Positions 11,177 to 20,850 of a stretch of DNA of 64,000 bases are shown here, piece after piece. The notes under the pieces are model-generated. The model had not been told where the DNA came from, searched no databases, and was given only the letters and a program-made list of their open reading frames with translations. The translations under genes were made by a program, and so were the position numbers. The stretch is taken from assembly GCA_029204225.1 (NCBI GenBank), contig CM055102.1, positions 13,961,658 to 14,025,657 of the forward strand. The letters are read 5' to 3'. The stretch is from Diphasiastrum complanatum. Taxonomy: Eukaryota > Streptophyta > Lycopodiopsida > Lycopodiales > Lycopodiaceae. Each line of letters opens with the position of its first letter. Positions within the stretch are counted from its first letter, which is position 1.

Positions 11177-11965
11177 ATAAATAAAATCATCCAATAAAAT
11201 GTGTTGCGAGGGCATGGCATCTTGCGCGCGTAAGCTCATGGCCCAATGGGCACGCAAGTAAAGTTGTAAATAAAATAAACTTGACTTGGGCGTTGGAATT
11301 AAAATAAAAATAGAGGCCCAAAGTCATTTTTAAACTTAGAGATTACTTTTTAGAGTTGGGTCCAAATTAAGACTCACATGAATCTTGTGATTACCAATGT
11401 ACTTTTTGTGGACCCTTGGATCAAGATGGGTCAAAGATGAATGGATAGGATCATTGTGAATATTAGCCAATAGGATTGAGGGGCAAGGGCCTTCCCCATT
11501 TTATAAAAAGGCACCATTTGTACACTATTTGCATGCTTAATGAGAAGGAGGAAACTCTATCAATTTTGGAAGAGAAGCATCCTCATTTGCAATTCAATGC
11601 TTGCTATTGCTCTTGTTGTTTTCTATTGCTTTCAAGTTCATGCTTTTTGGTTTCAATAGATAGCAAGTATAATGTGCATTTGAGCTAACCTCCACCCTCC
11701 CTCTATCTCTCTCTTCTATCTTCTTTTCTCTCCATCTTTTCTAATCATCCCCTTCCTTTCACCTACAATCATGATGAATGTTAGTGTAGAGGAGTAGAGT
11801 TAAGAGAGAGTAGTGTTAGTGGTGAGTAGAGTTAAGGGAGAAAGTAGGAAACTAACCTAAAATAGCATCTATGCATAGTTAGGTACCTATTCAATGAGCT
11901 AACCCTTGTTGACAAGCGGGAGGGCTATACTACGCAAGATCTACGACCCTACACCATTGGGGACA
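11151..11965 (+). mobile_element. Candidate LTR, truncated
   Basis: The segment starts with the terminal palindrome TGTTGGGGGTATTCCCAACA at 11151-11170, in the style of LTR ends. A CCAAT box at 11467-11471 and TATAAAAA at 11502-11509 follow at LTR-like spacing. It overlaps the last codons of the decayed ORF. Its distal end runs into an oppositely oriented gypsy LTR piece at about 11965, so no clean CA end or target duplication is visible. Confidence 0.45.
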
Positions 11966-12525
11966 TTTCCTATCCACCCTCAACCCTAGATCCAAGCACA
12001 CAAGCATCAAGGAGATGAAGAGGACTAACTAGTTGTCACACAAAGATTCGTTCCCATGAAAGCGACAACATATTTCATAATCTAGCAAATGTGTATGATT
12101 CATATCTAACACTAAGCATTAACACTAAGATCCATTAACATTAGCAATCAACACTACATCCATTAACACTGGATCCACAACAATGATAGAAACTTACTCT
12201 TCTCTCTCTCCCTTTCTCTCTCAAAAAAAGCATAAGAATGATCAATCCCAATAAGCATCAAATCCAATAATTAACAAATTAAAAAAAACATGAGAGTTAG
12301 AGGAAAGATGGAGAGCAAGGAATTCCATATCCATTCCATAAGAGAACCAACTTGCTTGTATTGAAATGAATAGAATACGTACAAATGATTCGAATTTACC
12401 ACTATATATAGTGGATTTTAGGGCTTTGGCCTCAAATCCTATTGGCCAATTTCTACCCTAAGTATTTGAAATTCAAAAAGTGGAGGGAACCCATTCAAAA
12501 AATTGGAGAGAACCAATTTGAATTT
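11965..12525 (-). mobile_element. Partial gypsy LTR, minus orientation
   Basis: This segment is similar along its length to 4850-5400: the GATTCGTTCCCATGA block, AACACTAAGCATTAACACTA, the CTTACTCTT(CT)n block and CCCATTCAAAA all occur in the same order. The 5' terminus with TGTTGG is missing, and the sequence breaks at about 12525 into integrase sequence. It is a third LTR of the 4834-5599 family. Confidence 0.7.
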
Positions 12526-12660
12526 TGTGGGCATTCAGGACAACATATAAGGGAAGCACTGATCAAACACCCTTCCAATTGGTATATGGTCAGGATGCTG
12601 TAATGCCCTATACTCTTGTGCATCATATGGATGTTGCTGTAAGAATTTCTATATCTCCAG
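12525..12660 (+). pseudogene. Gypsy integrase fragment
   Basis: The plus strand reads W-A-F-R-T-T-Y-K-G-S-T, then T-P-F-Q-L-V-Y-G-Q-D-A-V-M-P. This is the conserved block just after the catalytic core of plant gypsy integrases. It stays open for about 42 codons and is cut on both sides. Confidence 0.75.
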
Positions 12661-12681
12661 CTCCTCGATCGTGACCGGTTT

Positions 12682-13660
12682 CTAAAACAATGGTACGACC
12701 CTTGATATAGATGGCCCTGCGTCTGTAGCTTGAGAAGCAGTGGTTGCTTCTTCTGCTACCACTTGATCCATGTTTGTATCCATTTCACCCTGATCTTGCT
12801 GAGGTGGTGAGAAGGGTGGGATTAGTGGTACTTGAATTTGGGGTGTTTTCTCCAAGACTTGAGCGACAACTTTTTCATAGTCTTCTATGATAGATTTTGC
12901 CTTTGTCGACTTAGCCGATGCCATTCCTTTGAATTGATCAAATCTACCATGGAATTCGGCCAATGCTTTATGATATGTTTTAACTTTTTTAAACAAATAT
13001 TTGACCTCCTCTGGAGGGACATGACGATCTGGAGCTTTCACGTATAGATAATTATCGGGCTACGTGGTTGTAGAATACAATTCTCCTAGGATCCTTTTTT
13101 TTTATCACTCCAATTGTCCTTGCAATAACAAAACTTACTAGGCATCCTGAACGACTTTATCAACTTGATCTTGTGCATTTGTTAGCACATTCTGGAGATT
13201 TGCTATAAATGTTTCCAAGGCATCTGCATGTTGTTGTGCCTTTTTCAACTCCGTTTCTGATTTGTCTTCATGTTGTTTGGCGATCTTCAACTCTCGGTTC
13301 AGTCACTGGCTAATGAGAGTGTTTTCTGATCCCAAATTTGAACTTCTCTTTTCCAGTGCGGTCTTATGACCAATCATGGTCTCTGGAGCATTCGTTAAAG
13401 GTGTGAAACTATTTCTAGGGCATCACCATAATCCAAGGGTGCCGACGTGGTAGCAGTAGCAGTAGGAGGAGGGCAGAACCTCCTCCTCGTCCTTAATGTT
13501 AAGGTGAGAACTGGTTGCAGCAATATTTCTGCGATGAACACCCAATGCACCTGCAATTCTCGAATGAGAGAGATTTGTTGTGCCATCGGCTTTATTTGGT
13601 ACCATCACAAGTGAAGATCTCTTCACGAAGAGTTCATTCGTAGAGTGGGGCACCTTAATT
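12682..13660 (-). pseudogene. Second, minus-strand copy of the unrecognised coiled-coil ORF
   Basis: The minus strand holds open pieces at 13653-13395, 13380-13050 (after frame changes) and 13041-12682. The middle piece reads as a coiled coil with L-N-R-E-L-K-I-A-K-Q-H-E-D and A-Q-Q-H-A-D-A-L-E-T-F-I. It lines up with the plus-strand coiled coil at 9600-9800 (L-Q-Q-E-L-I-L-A-Q-Q-H-E-Q). The last piece is charged (K-V-K-T-Y-H-K-A-L-A-E-F) and ends in a Pro/Gln/Asp-rich tail. Function is unknown. Together with 7997-11176 it shows that the ORF belongs to a repeated family. Confidence 0.45.
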
Positions 13661-14093
13661 TGACTGAGGGTGTTACGGATGTTAGAAGCAAAATTGCTTT
13701 TAACAGTATTAGATGTCAGCTCCCAAAAAGTTAGTTACAGAAGTAGTTCCTAGAATATCTCCTTCTGAATACCTATTGAGAATTGTTGTGTATGTCTTCG
13801 CCAATATTTTGTCGTAGCTAAACAGATTCGTTTTCTTGTTTTGACGTCATCTACCGAAGGTTGATCTCCAAGCCTTTTAAAAAAAAATTCGTTCATTCTA
13901 TGTTCTCATTCCTTACCAGCCTAATAGTCCCTCATTGCAGCTTTGTCGGCGCAGTGACGAGGTTGCATGTGAGGTTCCATGCTGGGATCACCTGCGTACG
14001 TCTCATGCATTGTAGGAAAAACTGCTGGAATATCCGAAATTGAATATGTGAAATAAATACTATTGCCTGAAAACTATCCATGTTGGAATCAAC

Positions 14094-14116
14094 CCTAAAC
14101 CCTAAACCCTAAACCC
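14094..14116. repeat. Interstitial telomere-like repeat
   Basis: Just over three consecutive CCCTAAA units, the plant telomere repeat, lie in intergenic DNA. Short runs like this are common at repair sites and in plant promoters, so no function is inferred. Confidence 0.8.
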
Positions 14117-14450
14117 TCCAAAAAGGACTAATGGCAACACTTGTATGAGTGTAATAATTGTAGAGTGTCCAACATATCCACCATGATAGCATTGAGATTC
14201 TTCCACTCTTGGGTGAGGGTTGGGCCTACAAAACGGTTGCATATATGTAATATGTTGGTCCATGCTCAATTATTATCCATTTGAGACAAGCATATCAATT
14301 CTATTGCATTAAATTAGTAAGCTAACCTTTATGTTATTGGTAGGCTTACTTGATTTTGTGAAAAATTAACCATACTTACATGGTCTTGGTAAAATAAGAA
14401 AATGTAATCAAGGAATGCTTGCACCACAAGCACTTGTTGTGAAGAGTCAA

Positions 14451-14577
14451 TTCTACCACTTTAGTCATTTCTTACCATTTCACCTTATTGCCAATGGCCT
14501 TGCAATGCATAAAATGAGAATAACAAAAAAAAAAAGGTGAAATGGTGAAAGATAAGTGCCATTAAAGTTGTAGAATG
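14451..14577. repeat. Imperfect inverted repeat, MITE-like
   Basis: The left arm 14451-14487 (ATTCTACCACTTTAG... CCATTTCACCTT) pairs with the reverse complement of 14535-14577, with an AT-rich spacer of about 47 bases. The shape fits a small MITE or a foldback remnant. No clear target duplication was found. Confidence 0.55.
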
Positions 14578-14944
14578 TGTCGAGCCCTGCCCATTTCACT
14601 AGGTAACGCCTATGTAGGGAGGCTCGTAAATGATGCATTTAAACAAACAATAAATGAAAAGGTAAAATCTCAAAATATGAATGCGATTAATGTCATGGGA
14701 TGGGACGGGCTCGACCGCGAGTGGGATGTTCCTAGGGAGCCATGGGCTTGCCAAGGTCATTCACAAAAATGATAATACCCAAAAAATCAAATTCCATTAT
14801 TCAAGAAAAAAAGAAAACGTTTGCAATGCCCATGCCCTGAAGAAAACGGAGCCTCCAGCCTTTTTTTTTTTGAATCTTGTGACCGTTGCGGTAAGATAGG
14901 GGCGCTCCGCCCTTCTGCATTCTATAGGCCACCCAGATTATGCC

Positions 14945-15076
14945 ACGTATATCAGACAACCACTACAAGGATGACACGTGGTATAAATGACACGTGGCCA
15001 CCATCTGAACCGTTGGATTCAAAATACGGGATGCTCGAGAATACGAGAAACAGAGAGTGAGATGGGCGACGAGAGA

Positions 15077-15117
<41 letters not shown>

Positions 15118-15130
15118 AGGGAGAGGATGG
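14945..15130 (+). promoter_or_regulatory. Candidate promoter with two G-boxes and a GA tract
   Basis: Two ACACGTGG elements (CACGTG at 14975-14980 and 14991-14996) flank TATAAAT and lie about 350-370 bases before the ATG at 15346. ACGTGG is the core of plant G-box and ABRE sites bound by bZIP and bHLH factors. A (GA)n/G-run microsatellite (15075-15120) follows, a common plant 5'-leader feature. The role is inferred from position and motif only. Confidence 0.5.
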
Positions 15131-15266
15131 AGAGAGGTGATATAGCGAGCAGCGATGGAGAGGAGCAACAGCGATGCAAAGATTATTGAGCTCTGCTGAG
15201 AGAGGTGATATAGCGAGTAGCGATGGAGAGGAGCAACAGCGATGCAAAGATTATTGAGCTCTGCTG
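15131..15266. repeat. 68-bp tandem duplication in the gene leader
   Basis: The unit starting AGAGAGGTGATATAGCGAG at 15131 is repeated at 15199 with a single base difference (GAGC versus GAGT). The near identity indicates a recent duplication. It lies in the presumed 5' leader of the 15346 gene. Confidence 0.9.
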
Positions 15267-15345
15267 AGAATTGTCTGAGAATCCCAGTTGCAGAGCTATA
15301 GTTTTGATCTGATCGGATTTGGGAGTTTGATTCAAGCATTTGGAT

Positions 15346-17165
15346 ATGAAGAGGCCGCTGAAAGGAACGCCCCACCCGCGGCCGAGGAAGCCTCTTGAGG
15401 TCATCACCAATAGACAAGCTGCAGTTACAGTGAAGAAGCAGATTAAGAAGGAGGCTGTTTCTTTTCAGAAATCTGTGGATAAAGCAGGAAATAGCCCTCT
15501 CCGGCGCCTTCATGTTGTTCATAACAATGTCACAAAATTGGTGCAGCAGGTTGGATTCCTCTCCGGCTAGATTATGTCGTTATTTTCACTAGATAGCAGT
15601 AGCATTTCTACTCTTTTGACAGATCAAGTGTTTGAGGAGCTATAGCTCCCATTCATGCTGCCATAATCGTGATGATGGTTGTCTCAGATCGACGGAATGG
15701 TGGTAGGAGCTCATAAGCTGAAACTAGCAGGAAAGCTAAGCGCGCAAGAAATCGATAGCTTTTTGAAGGCAATATCGCAGATAGAAAACACTATGCAGGT
15801 GAATTTCCAAGCTATTATCTTAATTTACCTTCATCAACTCTCATAATATTTTGACAAAATCAATGTTGTTCATATTTTTGTGCAGGAATGGAATAATTTG
15901 TTTGTCCAGGCTGCCAAGCGGCCACCTTCTCAGCTCGAAGGATGTCCTCGTAACACTGAAGTAGAATACCGTGTTGCGAACCAACAAATGCAGGAGCTCA
16001 GTTTGGGTCAGAGCAATCAATGCTTGCTTAGCAGCTCACCTCTGGTGCCAGAATCAAGCGAAAATCTCAACAAAACTAGGACAGTGCTGCTATTTCTCAC
16101 CCCCGATCAGCCTCCGCCCTCGTCCATCCGCAAGAAGGTTACCTTTGCCAGAGACCCTTTGATCAAGTCTTGCTCTGCGCCTTCTTCTCCCAGGTCAGTG
16201 CGTGGTACTGCAATCAATCCAGATTGCACGCCATCCTTGAATGGCCTTGACTCAACCCTCAAATCTGCCAGCACTTTTGATTTCCCCCTAACCCCTGCAA
16301 TGCCGTCGCCTCCTCGCTCCGTCATGATCAGGCGGCCTAGCCTCAGCAGTTCAAGCTCTTGCCCCTCCACGCCATCTTTTGCTCAATGCAAAACAGATCA
16401 TTCTGAGGATCTTGCAACACCCAGGCCTCCGATCGATATTCTTGCTAAATATCCCAAGTGGTTTTCCCAATTTCAAAGCAGCGGAGGCAAATCGAGCTCT
16501 GCATCTTCAGGCATTGACACCATCTCTCCTCCAAGAACATGTGCTCTGATCAAACCATCACCATTCAGCTCTTCCGATCAAGAACACGATCTTCCTCTGA
16601 AATCTCCCATGTTGGCTCTGTCGAGTCCCTTTCACACACCTGGTATTGTATCTAACTGGTTCTGTCTCAGTACAATTTTCATGTGTAACTCTGTAACAGT
16701 CCTCTGATTTTTTACAAGGAAATCAGCCTGAAAGCTGAACTCAATTAGCTCAGAAATTGCCTGATTGCTGTCTTCCTCAGTTTCTAAGTTGTCAGTTTGA
16801 GCATTTTACAACTGTATGGCATTGTAGCTCCCAAATTATCCAGTTGTGTATTGTTTTTTAATTTGTATGCCATTTGAAATGGGTTGTTAGGTATGCATTC
16901 TGTTGAGAGGATACACATTTGAAGTTCCATAAATTTTGAAGTGAATTGCTAGCACATTCTGCTGAAAAAGTGGAGATCCCAGAAAAACAGAAGGGCTGGA
17001 ATCAATTATTTTGACCTTATAGAACTGTGTTTCACTAGAAAACCGCAAGCAAATGAATCTATCTCATGAACTTGTTTCAAACTTGCAGGTTTGGTTTTGA
17101 CATTACCCAAGTTTGGAGGGAATTCTAAATTGGATGAAGAAAGCTTGGAGAAATGGGGGTGGTAA
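15346..17165 (+). CDS. Unrecognised Ser/Pro-rich protein, four exons, 382 aa
   Basis: I do not recognise this gene, but its structure is coherent. Exons 15346-15549, 15688-15798, 15886-16642 and 17089-17165 all have GT/AG borders, keep one frame (1,149 bases) and end at TAA 17163-17165. The N-terminus is basic (M-K-R-P-L-K-G-T-P-H-P-R-P-R-K-P), then a short helical region (exon 2 plus the start of exon 3, ending E-W-N-N-L-F-V-Q-A-A). Exon 3 is a long, likely disordered Ser/Pro region with many S-P, S-x-R and P-R-S-V-R sites. R-K-K-V-T-F-A within it fits the R-V-x-F docking motif for protein phosphatase 1. The C-terminus ends in an acidic stretch and W-G-W. No signal peptide or membrane segment is seen. 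A cytosolic or nuclear, phosphorylated adaptor is the best guess. The ATG chosen is the first before the basic start; G-boxes and a duplicated leader lie upstream. Confidence 0.8.
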
Positions 17166-17699
17166 ATTTTAAGAAGTTTGATGTGCAGATTATTTAAATA
17201 TGATCACATAATCAGGTGCCTTTTGTTTGAATTATAGATAAATGTAAAGGTAATCTCAAGATTTAGTCATGTTAGCTCATGAGGTAGAACTTGTCCAAGT
17301 AACTCATTGACATCTATGACTATCATGTATATTTTTTTAATAATATGTACATATCGGAAGTTTCATATAATTTCTTGTGAAAGAATTTTTTTTTTCTTGT
17401 TTCGTGACATTTTATTTATGCAACTCAAGTGCGACTGAGATAAATCATATAGGGAAAATTCCAGATTCGTGACCAGAAATGTTTTCAACACTTGAAGCTT
17501 TTTGCAAAACTTGTATCTTCTACTAATACATGAAAAATTTATATGTTTTTTTATGCAAATCTTAGATATGGTGGTGACATGTGTTAAGTAAGGATTAGGC
17601 TTTGCTTTTTGATTGTTGTCCACTTTCCTCTACATGCATTCCTCCCATTTATTGTAGCTTTGTAATAAAGCTCCATTATGTGTATATAGTGATTATGTG

Positions 17700-17841
17700 A
17701 AGCCATAGAACCCACGGTTCCAGAACCGTGGAAGGAACCGTACCACGGTTCCTTGAACCATGGTACGGTTCATGTAAAAAACTAATTAATTAATTAATAG
17801 ATTAATTTTCCTAAATTTCCCCCCAAAACCCCTCAAAGCTA

Positions 17842-17938
<97 letters not shown>

Positions 17939-18176
17939 ATTTGGGAGATTAAATCATTTGAAGTAAATAATCTAAGTAGGGAGAATCTACTTTTTCGAAA
18001 AAAAATTGGCATTTTTTTAGCATTTTTTTGGGCTATTTTTGGGGGCTGGGAACAAAAACAAATTAATTAATTATTCAGTGCGGTTCACCACGGTTCTGGG
18101 CAAAATTTTCAAAGAACCGTACGGTTTAGGGTTTAGGGTGGTGAACCGTTAACGGTTCATTGATTCTATGTGTGAA
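17700..18176. mobile_element. ACGGTTC-rich MITE-like element around a (TC)n microsatellite
   Basis: The left end (17700-17780) and right end (18071-18170) are packed with ACGGTTC/GAACCGT words. They are roughly inverted: GTGAAGCCATAGAA on the left matches the reverse complement of TTCTATGTGTGAAGC on the right. ATTAATTAATTA also occurs on both sides. The centre is about 100 bases of (TC)n at 17838-17936. This looks like a non-autonomous DNA transposon that carries or seeded the microsatellite. Target duplication is not clear. Confidence 0.55.
17838..17936. repeat. (TC)n microsatellite
   Basis: An almost perfect TC dinucleotide run of about 49 units. It is likely length-polymorphic. Confidence 0.95.
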
Positions 18177-18284
18177 GCTAAAAAGAGTTGTAAAGGAGTG
18201 CATATAGTGGCAATGTGACGTGGGAGTGTCTTGTTGTTGAGTTAGTAATAAAGGAACATCTACTTCATTTGCTTTTGAATCTCT

Positions 18285-18440
18285 ATTCAATGCCACACAA
18301 TGCATTGTGCACCGGCTCCACATCGCATAGTTATTCACTAATGTAGTGCAATTTATCTCTCTGTCTTCATTCTAGTCAAGCTTGAATATGCTCTCTTTGC
18401 TGCTCCATTTAGGCATTATTCAATTTTGACGTCTATCTAG
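18285..18440 (-). pseudogene. Degenerate copia gag scrap
   Basis: ATGCCACACAATGCATTGTG and the following CACCGGCTCCACATC block, with the later GCTCCATTTAGGCA, match 42055-42210 in order. There the minus strand encodes copia gag (V-H-N-A-M-C-G). No open frame remains here. Confidence 0.55.
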
Positions 18441-19260
18441 GCAATGACGAAGGTTATTGTTTGGTCCTAGTTTATATAAAAAAACTTTAAAAATAAATGG
18501 TATATGGCCCAACCTTTTCTAAGAAAATTGTTTTATGTTGCTTATTAAAGTTATTTGGGTATAGATAGACAATTCTTGTAAAAAATTAACGATATCAATA
18601 TAGATAGACAATTCTGCTTGAATGCACATTTATATGCTCATCCAAAAATTCGTCTAAGATGGGCTCTAATTTGTCTTTGAATTGAAGGTGTGACAAGTAA
18701 TCAGCAATCTGATGGTCTTTCTTTCCCTCCTTGATTCTACCTATAATCAAACTCGTCTAACAACAAGACCCATGGAGCGATCCTACCTTAAATTAATTAA
18801 TGTTCATCGATGTCTAATTCAACAAAATTTGAAGCCTGCAAAAATTTTCCCAAACCAATCCTCCAACAATCTAGAAAAGTTGGTGGCAAAAACATTTCAA
18901 GAAATTCGATGAATTACGTGTTCGACAGATTATGATGAGACATGTCACAAATGTAAATAAAAACTTGTTGCAATGGCATTGACTGCTCATCTGAATCCGA
19001 TAGGTTTTTTTATTTGTCAAATTTTGAAGGCCATGTCAGCAATCTATGACCAAAAAAATTAGTGATGGGAGATCATGTACGTTGAATTGAAACAAACATC
19101 GGATTTGTTGAAATCTGATGTTTGTTTCAAGTCCAAAATTATGTGAACCACTCCTTTTTTCCCTTTTTTTCGTTTTGCATATTTTTCCTCTGTTGTGATT
19201 TGGATGTCGTTGTTTTTATTGACAATTATTGATGTTTTTTTGGCTTAAAATAAAATTAGA
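18441..19260. other. Intergenic region without a supported gene
   Basis: Short ORFs such as 18712-18912 lack recognisable domains or gene structure. The only notable structure is the hairpin at 19087-19130. Confidence 0.5.
19087..19130. repeat. Short near-perfect hairpin
   Basis: TTGAAACAAACATCGGATTT is followed by a loop of about four bases and AAATCTGATGTTTGTTTCAA. The 20-bp stem has one mismatch. The loop is too short and the stem too small for a typical plant miRNA precursor. Confidence 0.8.
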
Positions 19261-19264
19261 TCTA

Positions 19265-19690
19265 CTGTAACTCTGTGTTGTGGGTCCAGTCGCACATGTG
19301 ATGAGGCAGGCAGTCTACAGGACACGTGTCCTGTCAGTGGCAACCCGGGTCATGCATGGGCTGCGACAAGAACTCCTTTATTATGTAAATTGTTTCAAGT
19401 TTTTGAATATAGAGTTTACTATTTGGAGCTTGAAAGTGCTTACTAAGAGGTCCTCTGTTTATGCTTACCTGTGATAATGTGTGACAGGGATTGTAACATG
19501 CTACATAGCTTGATAGGGTTTGTGTACAGAGTAGTGTTGTCATTTAAGAGAGCCTCAAAGAAACGATTTTCTAAGAGCTCAAGGTTTATGGGGATTAGTG
19601 AGCAAGAAGTAGAGCACGGGCGCACTAATTTAGGCATACAAAGGCTTGTCGCGAGCTTAGTATCGGCTGCTTTAGCTTGCGCATAGCATC
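19265..19690 (+). mobile_element. Copia LTR and leader fragment
   Basis: GTGGGTCC..., GACACG, GGCAACCYGGGTCATGCATG and the later TTCTAAGAGCTC and AGCAAGAAGTAGAGCACGGG occur in the same order as on the minus strand from 44075 to 43690. There they form an LTR, a primer binding site and a leader. This copy has lost the primer binding site and has no gag after it. Confidence 0.55.
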
Positions 19691-20189
19691 AGAACAAGGT
19701 GGAAAACGGTCAAAAATTGTGAAAGTTGTAGTCGGTTTCTTGAAATGACCGAGCGAGTATTACGTTTTTTTGCAAAACCAATCATAGCTTTGCCAGCAGA
19801 GATCGTAAGGACAAATTATTTGCCATAGGAGGTCGCTAGATAGCCCTAGAAATTTTCAGAGGTTTATGTCAAAAATAATTTCTCATACTAGAGAGAGAAA
19901 ATCCAAATTTTTAGAAGGCTGTTAAAACCTTATTTCTCCATGAAACAAGTAATCAAAGGGTCCATGATCTCAATAACAATAGGGCGACCTTGGCTGTAGC
20001 ATCATACTGCATAAAAAAAAACACTAAAAAATGTGATTCATCTGCTAGAAACCCATGGGGAGCATGCAGCTGCAAGGGGGAGAGAAAGAGTTGTCTTAAA
20101 AACGTTGGGATGACCCGCAGCGGAAGCTCGAGCTTTGAGCGTAGGCGTGTAGGAACGGAAACACAATAGTTAGCAACATAATGATTCAC

Positions 20190-20835
20190 ACAGAATTGCG
20201 CAAATGAACAGTAGTGAGAAAACTTGCACTCTGATTAATATCAATAGTGAGTACAATGGCTTGAAGTAATAACTTCAGCTTTTAAGCGTGATAACGCTGG
20301 CTACAGATAACTCTGATAATAATAAAACTTAACACTTTTATTAACTCCTACATAGCTTGATTTAGCTAGTATATATTTACAAGTGTCTTCAAAAATATCT
20401 TACGAGCATTGAATGCTATTTACGCCAGTCTGTACAAAGTTGGTAACCACCCTTGGGATATTTGGTTGTCCAGCTGTTTTTAGGGTTGATGATAAGTTGG
20501 TGACGTCGGTCCGCCACTATTGAAAAATCCGAAAAACCCGAAGGTGCCTTTGAATTGTTTAAGGCAGGTCCAAAATGGAATTTGGTCATTGTGTCACCTT
20601 TTTCGCGAAAGTGCAAAAAATGCGAAAAGGGCGAAGGTGCCTAAAAATGATTAAGGCACAAAAATCTATAAGGTGCTAAAAGGCAGAAAGGCAACAATGC
20701 CTTAAAATGAAAAATGTTTTAAGAACGAAGTTTTGGAAAAATGCGAGGGTCCAAAATATGTTGTCGTCTTTCTGCTGTTTTCAGGATGCTCATTACTTGA
20801 ACGATTTGTTAAGGTTGAGCATAATAAATCTAACA
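20190..20835 (-). mobile_element. Copia 3' LTR (minus orientation)
   Basis: On the minus strand the LTR begins TGTTAGATTTATTATGCTCA at 20835, directly after a polypurine tract (ATTAAGGGAGAG). It is shared with 23321-23773. The low-coordinate end is not sharply defined; similarity to the other LTR ends at ACAGAATTGC (20190). Confidence 0.8.
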
Positions 20836-20850
20836 CTCTCCCTTAATGTG
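20836..20850 (-). other. Copia polypurine tract
   Basis: On the minus strand ATTAAGGGAGAG abuts the LTR start. This is the plus-strand priming site and confirms orientation. Confidence 0.7.

Larger units (their letters stand above)
13661..14940. other. Intergenic region without a supported gene
   Basis: No coding sequence is supported here. The region holds a short telomere-like run (14094-14116) and an imperfect inverted repeat (14451-14577), both listed separately. Confidence 0.6.

Noticed and set aside
14091-14118. Chromosome-end telomere
   Set aside because: Only about three units, internal, with ordinary sequence on both sides.
14952-15522. Several minus-strand ORFs over the GA tract and first exon
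   Set aside because: Low-complexity translations of the GA tract and of the 68-bp duplication, antisense to a well-supported exon.
19087-19130. Possible miRNA precursor
   Set aside because: The stem is only 20 bp with a four-base loop, shorter than plant precursors, and no extended stem is seen.
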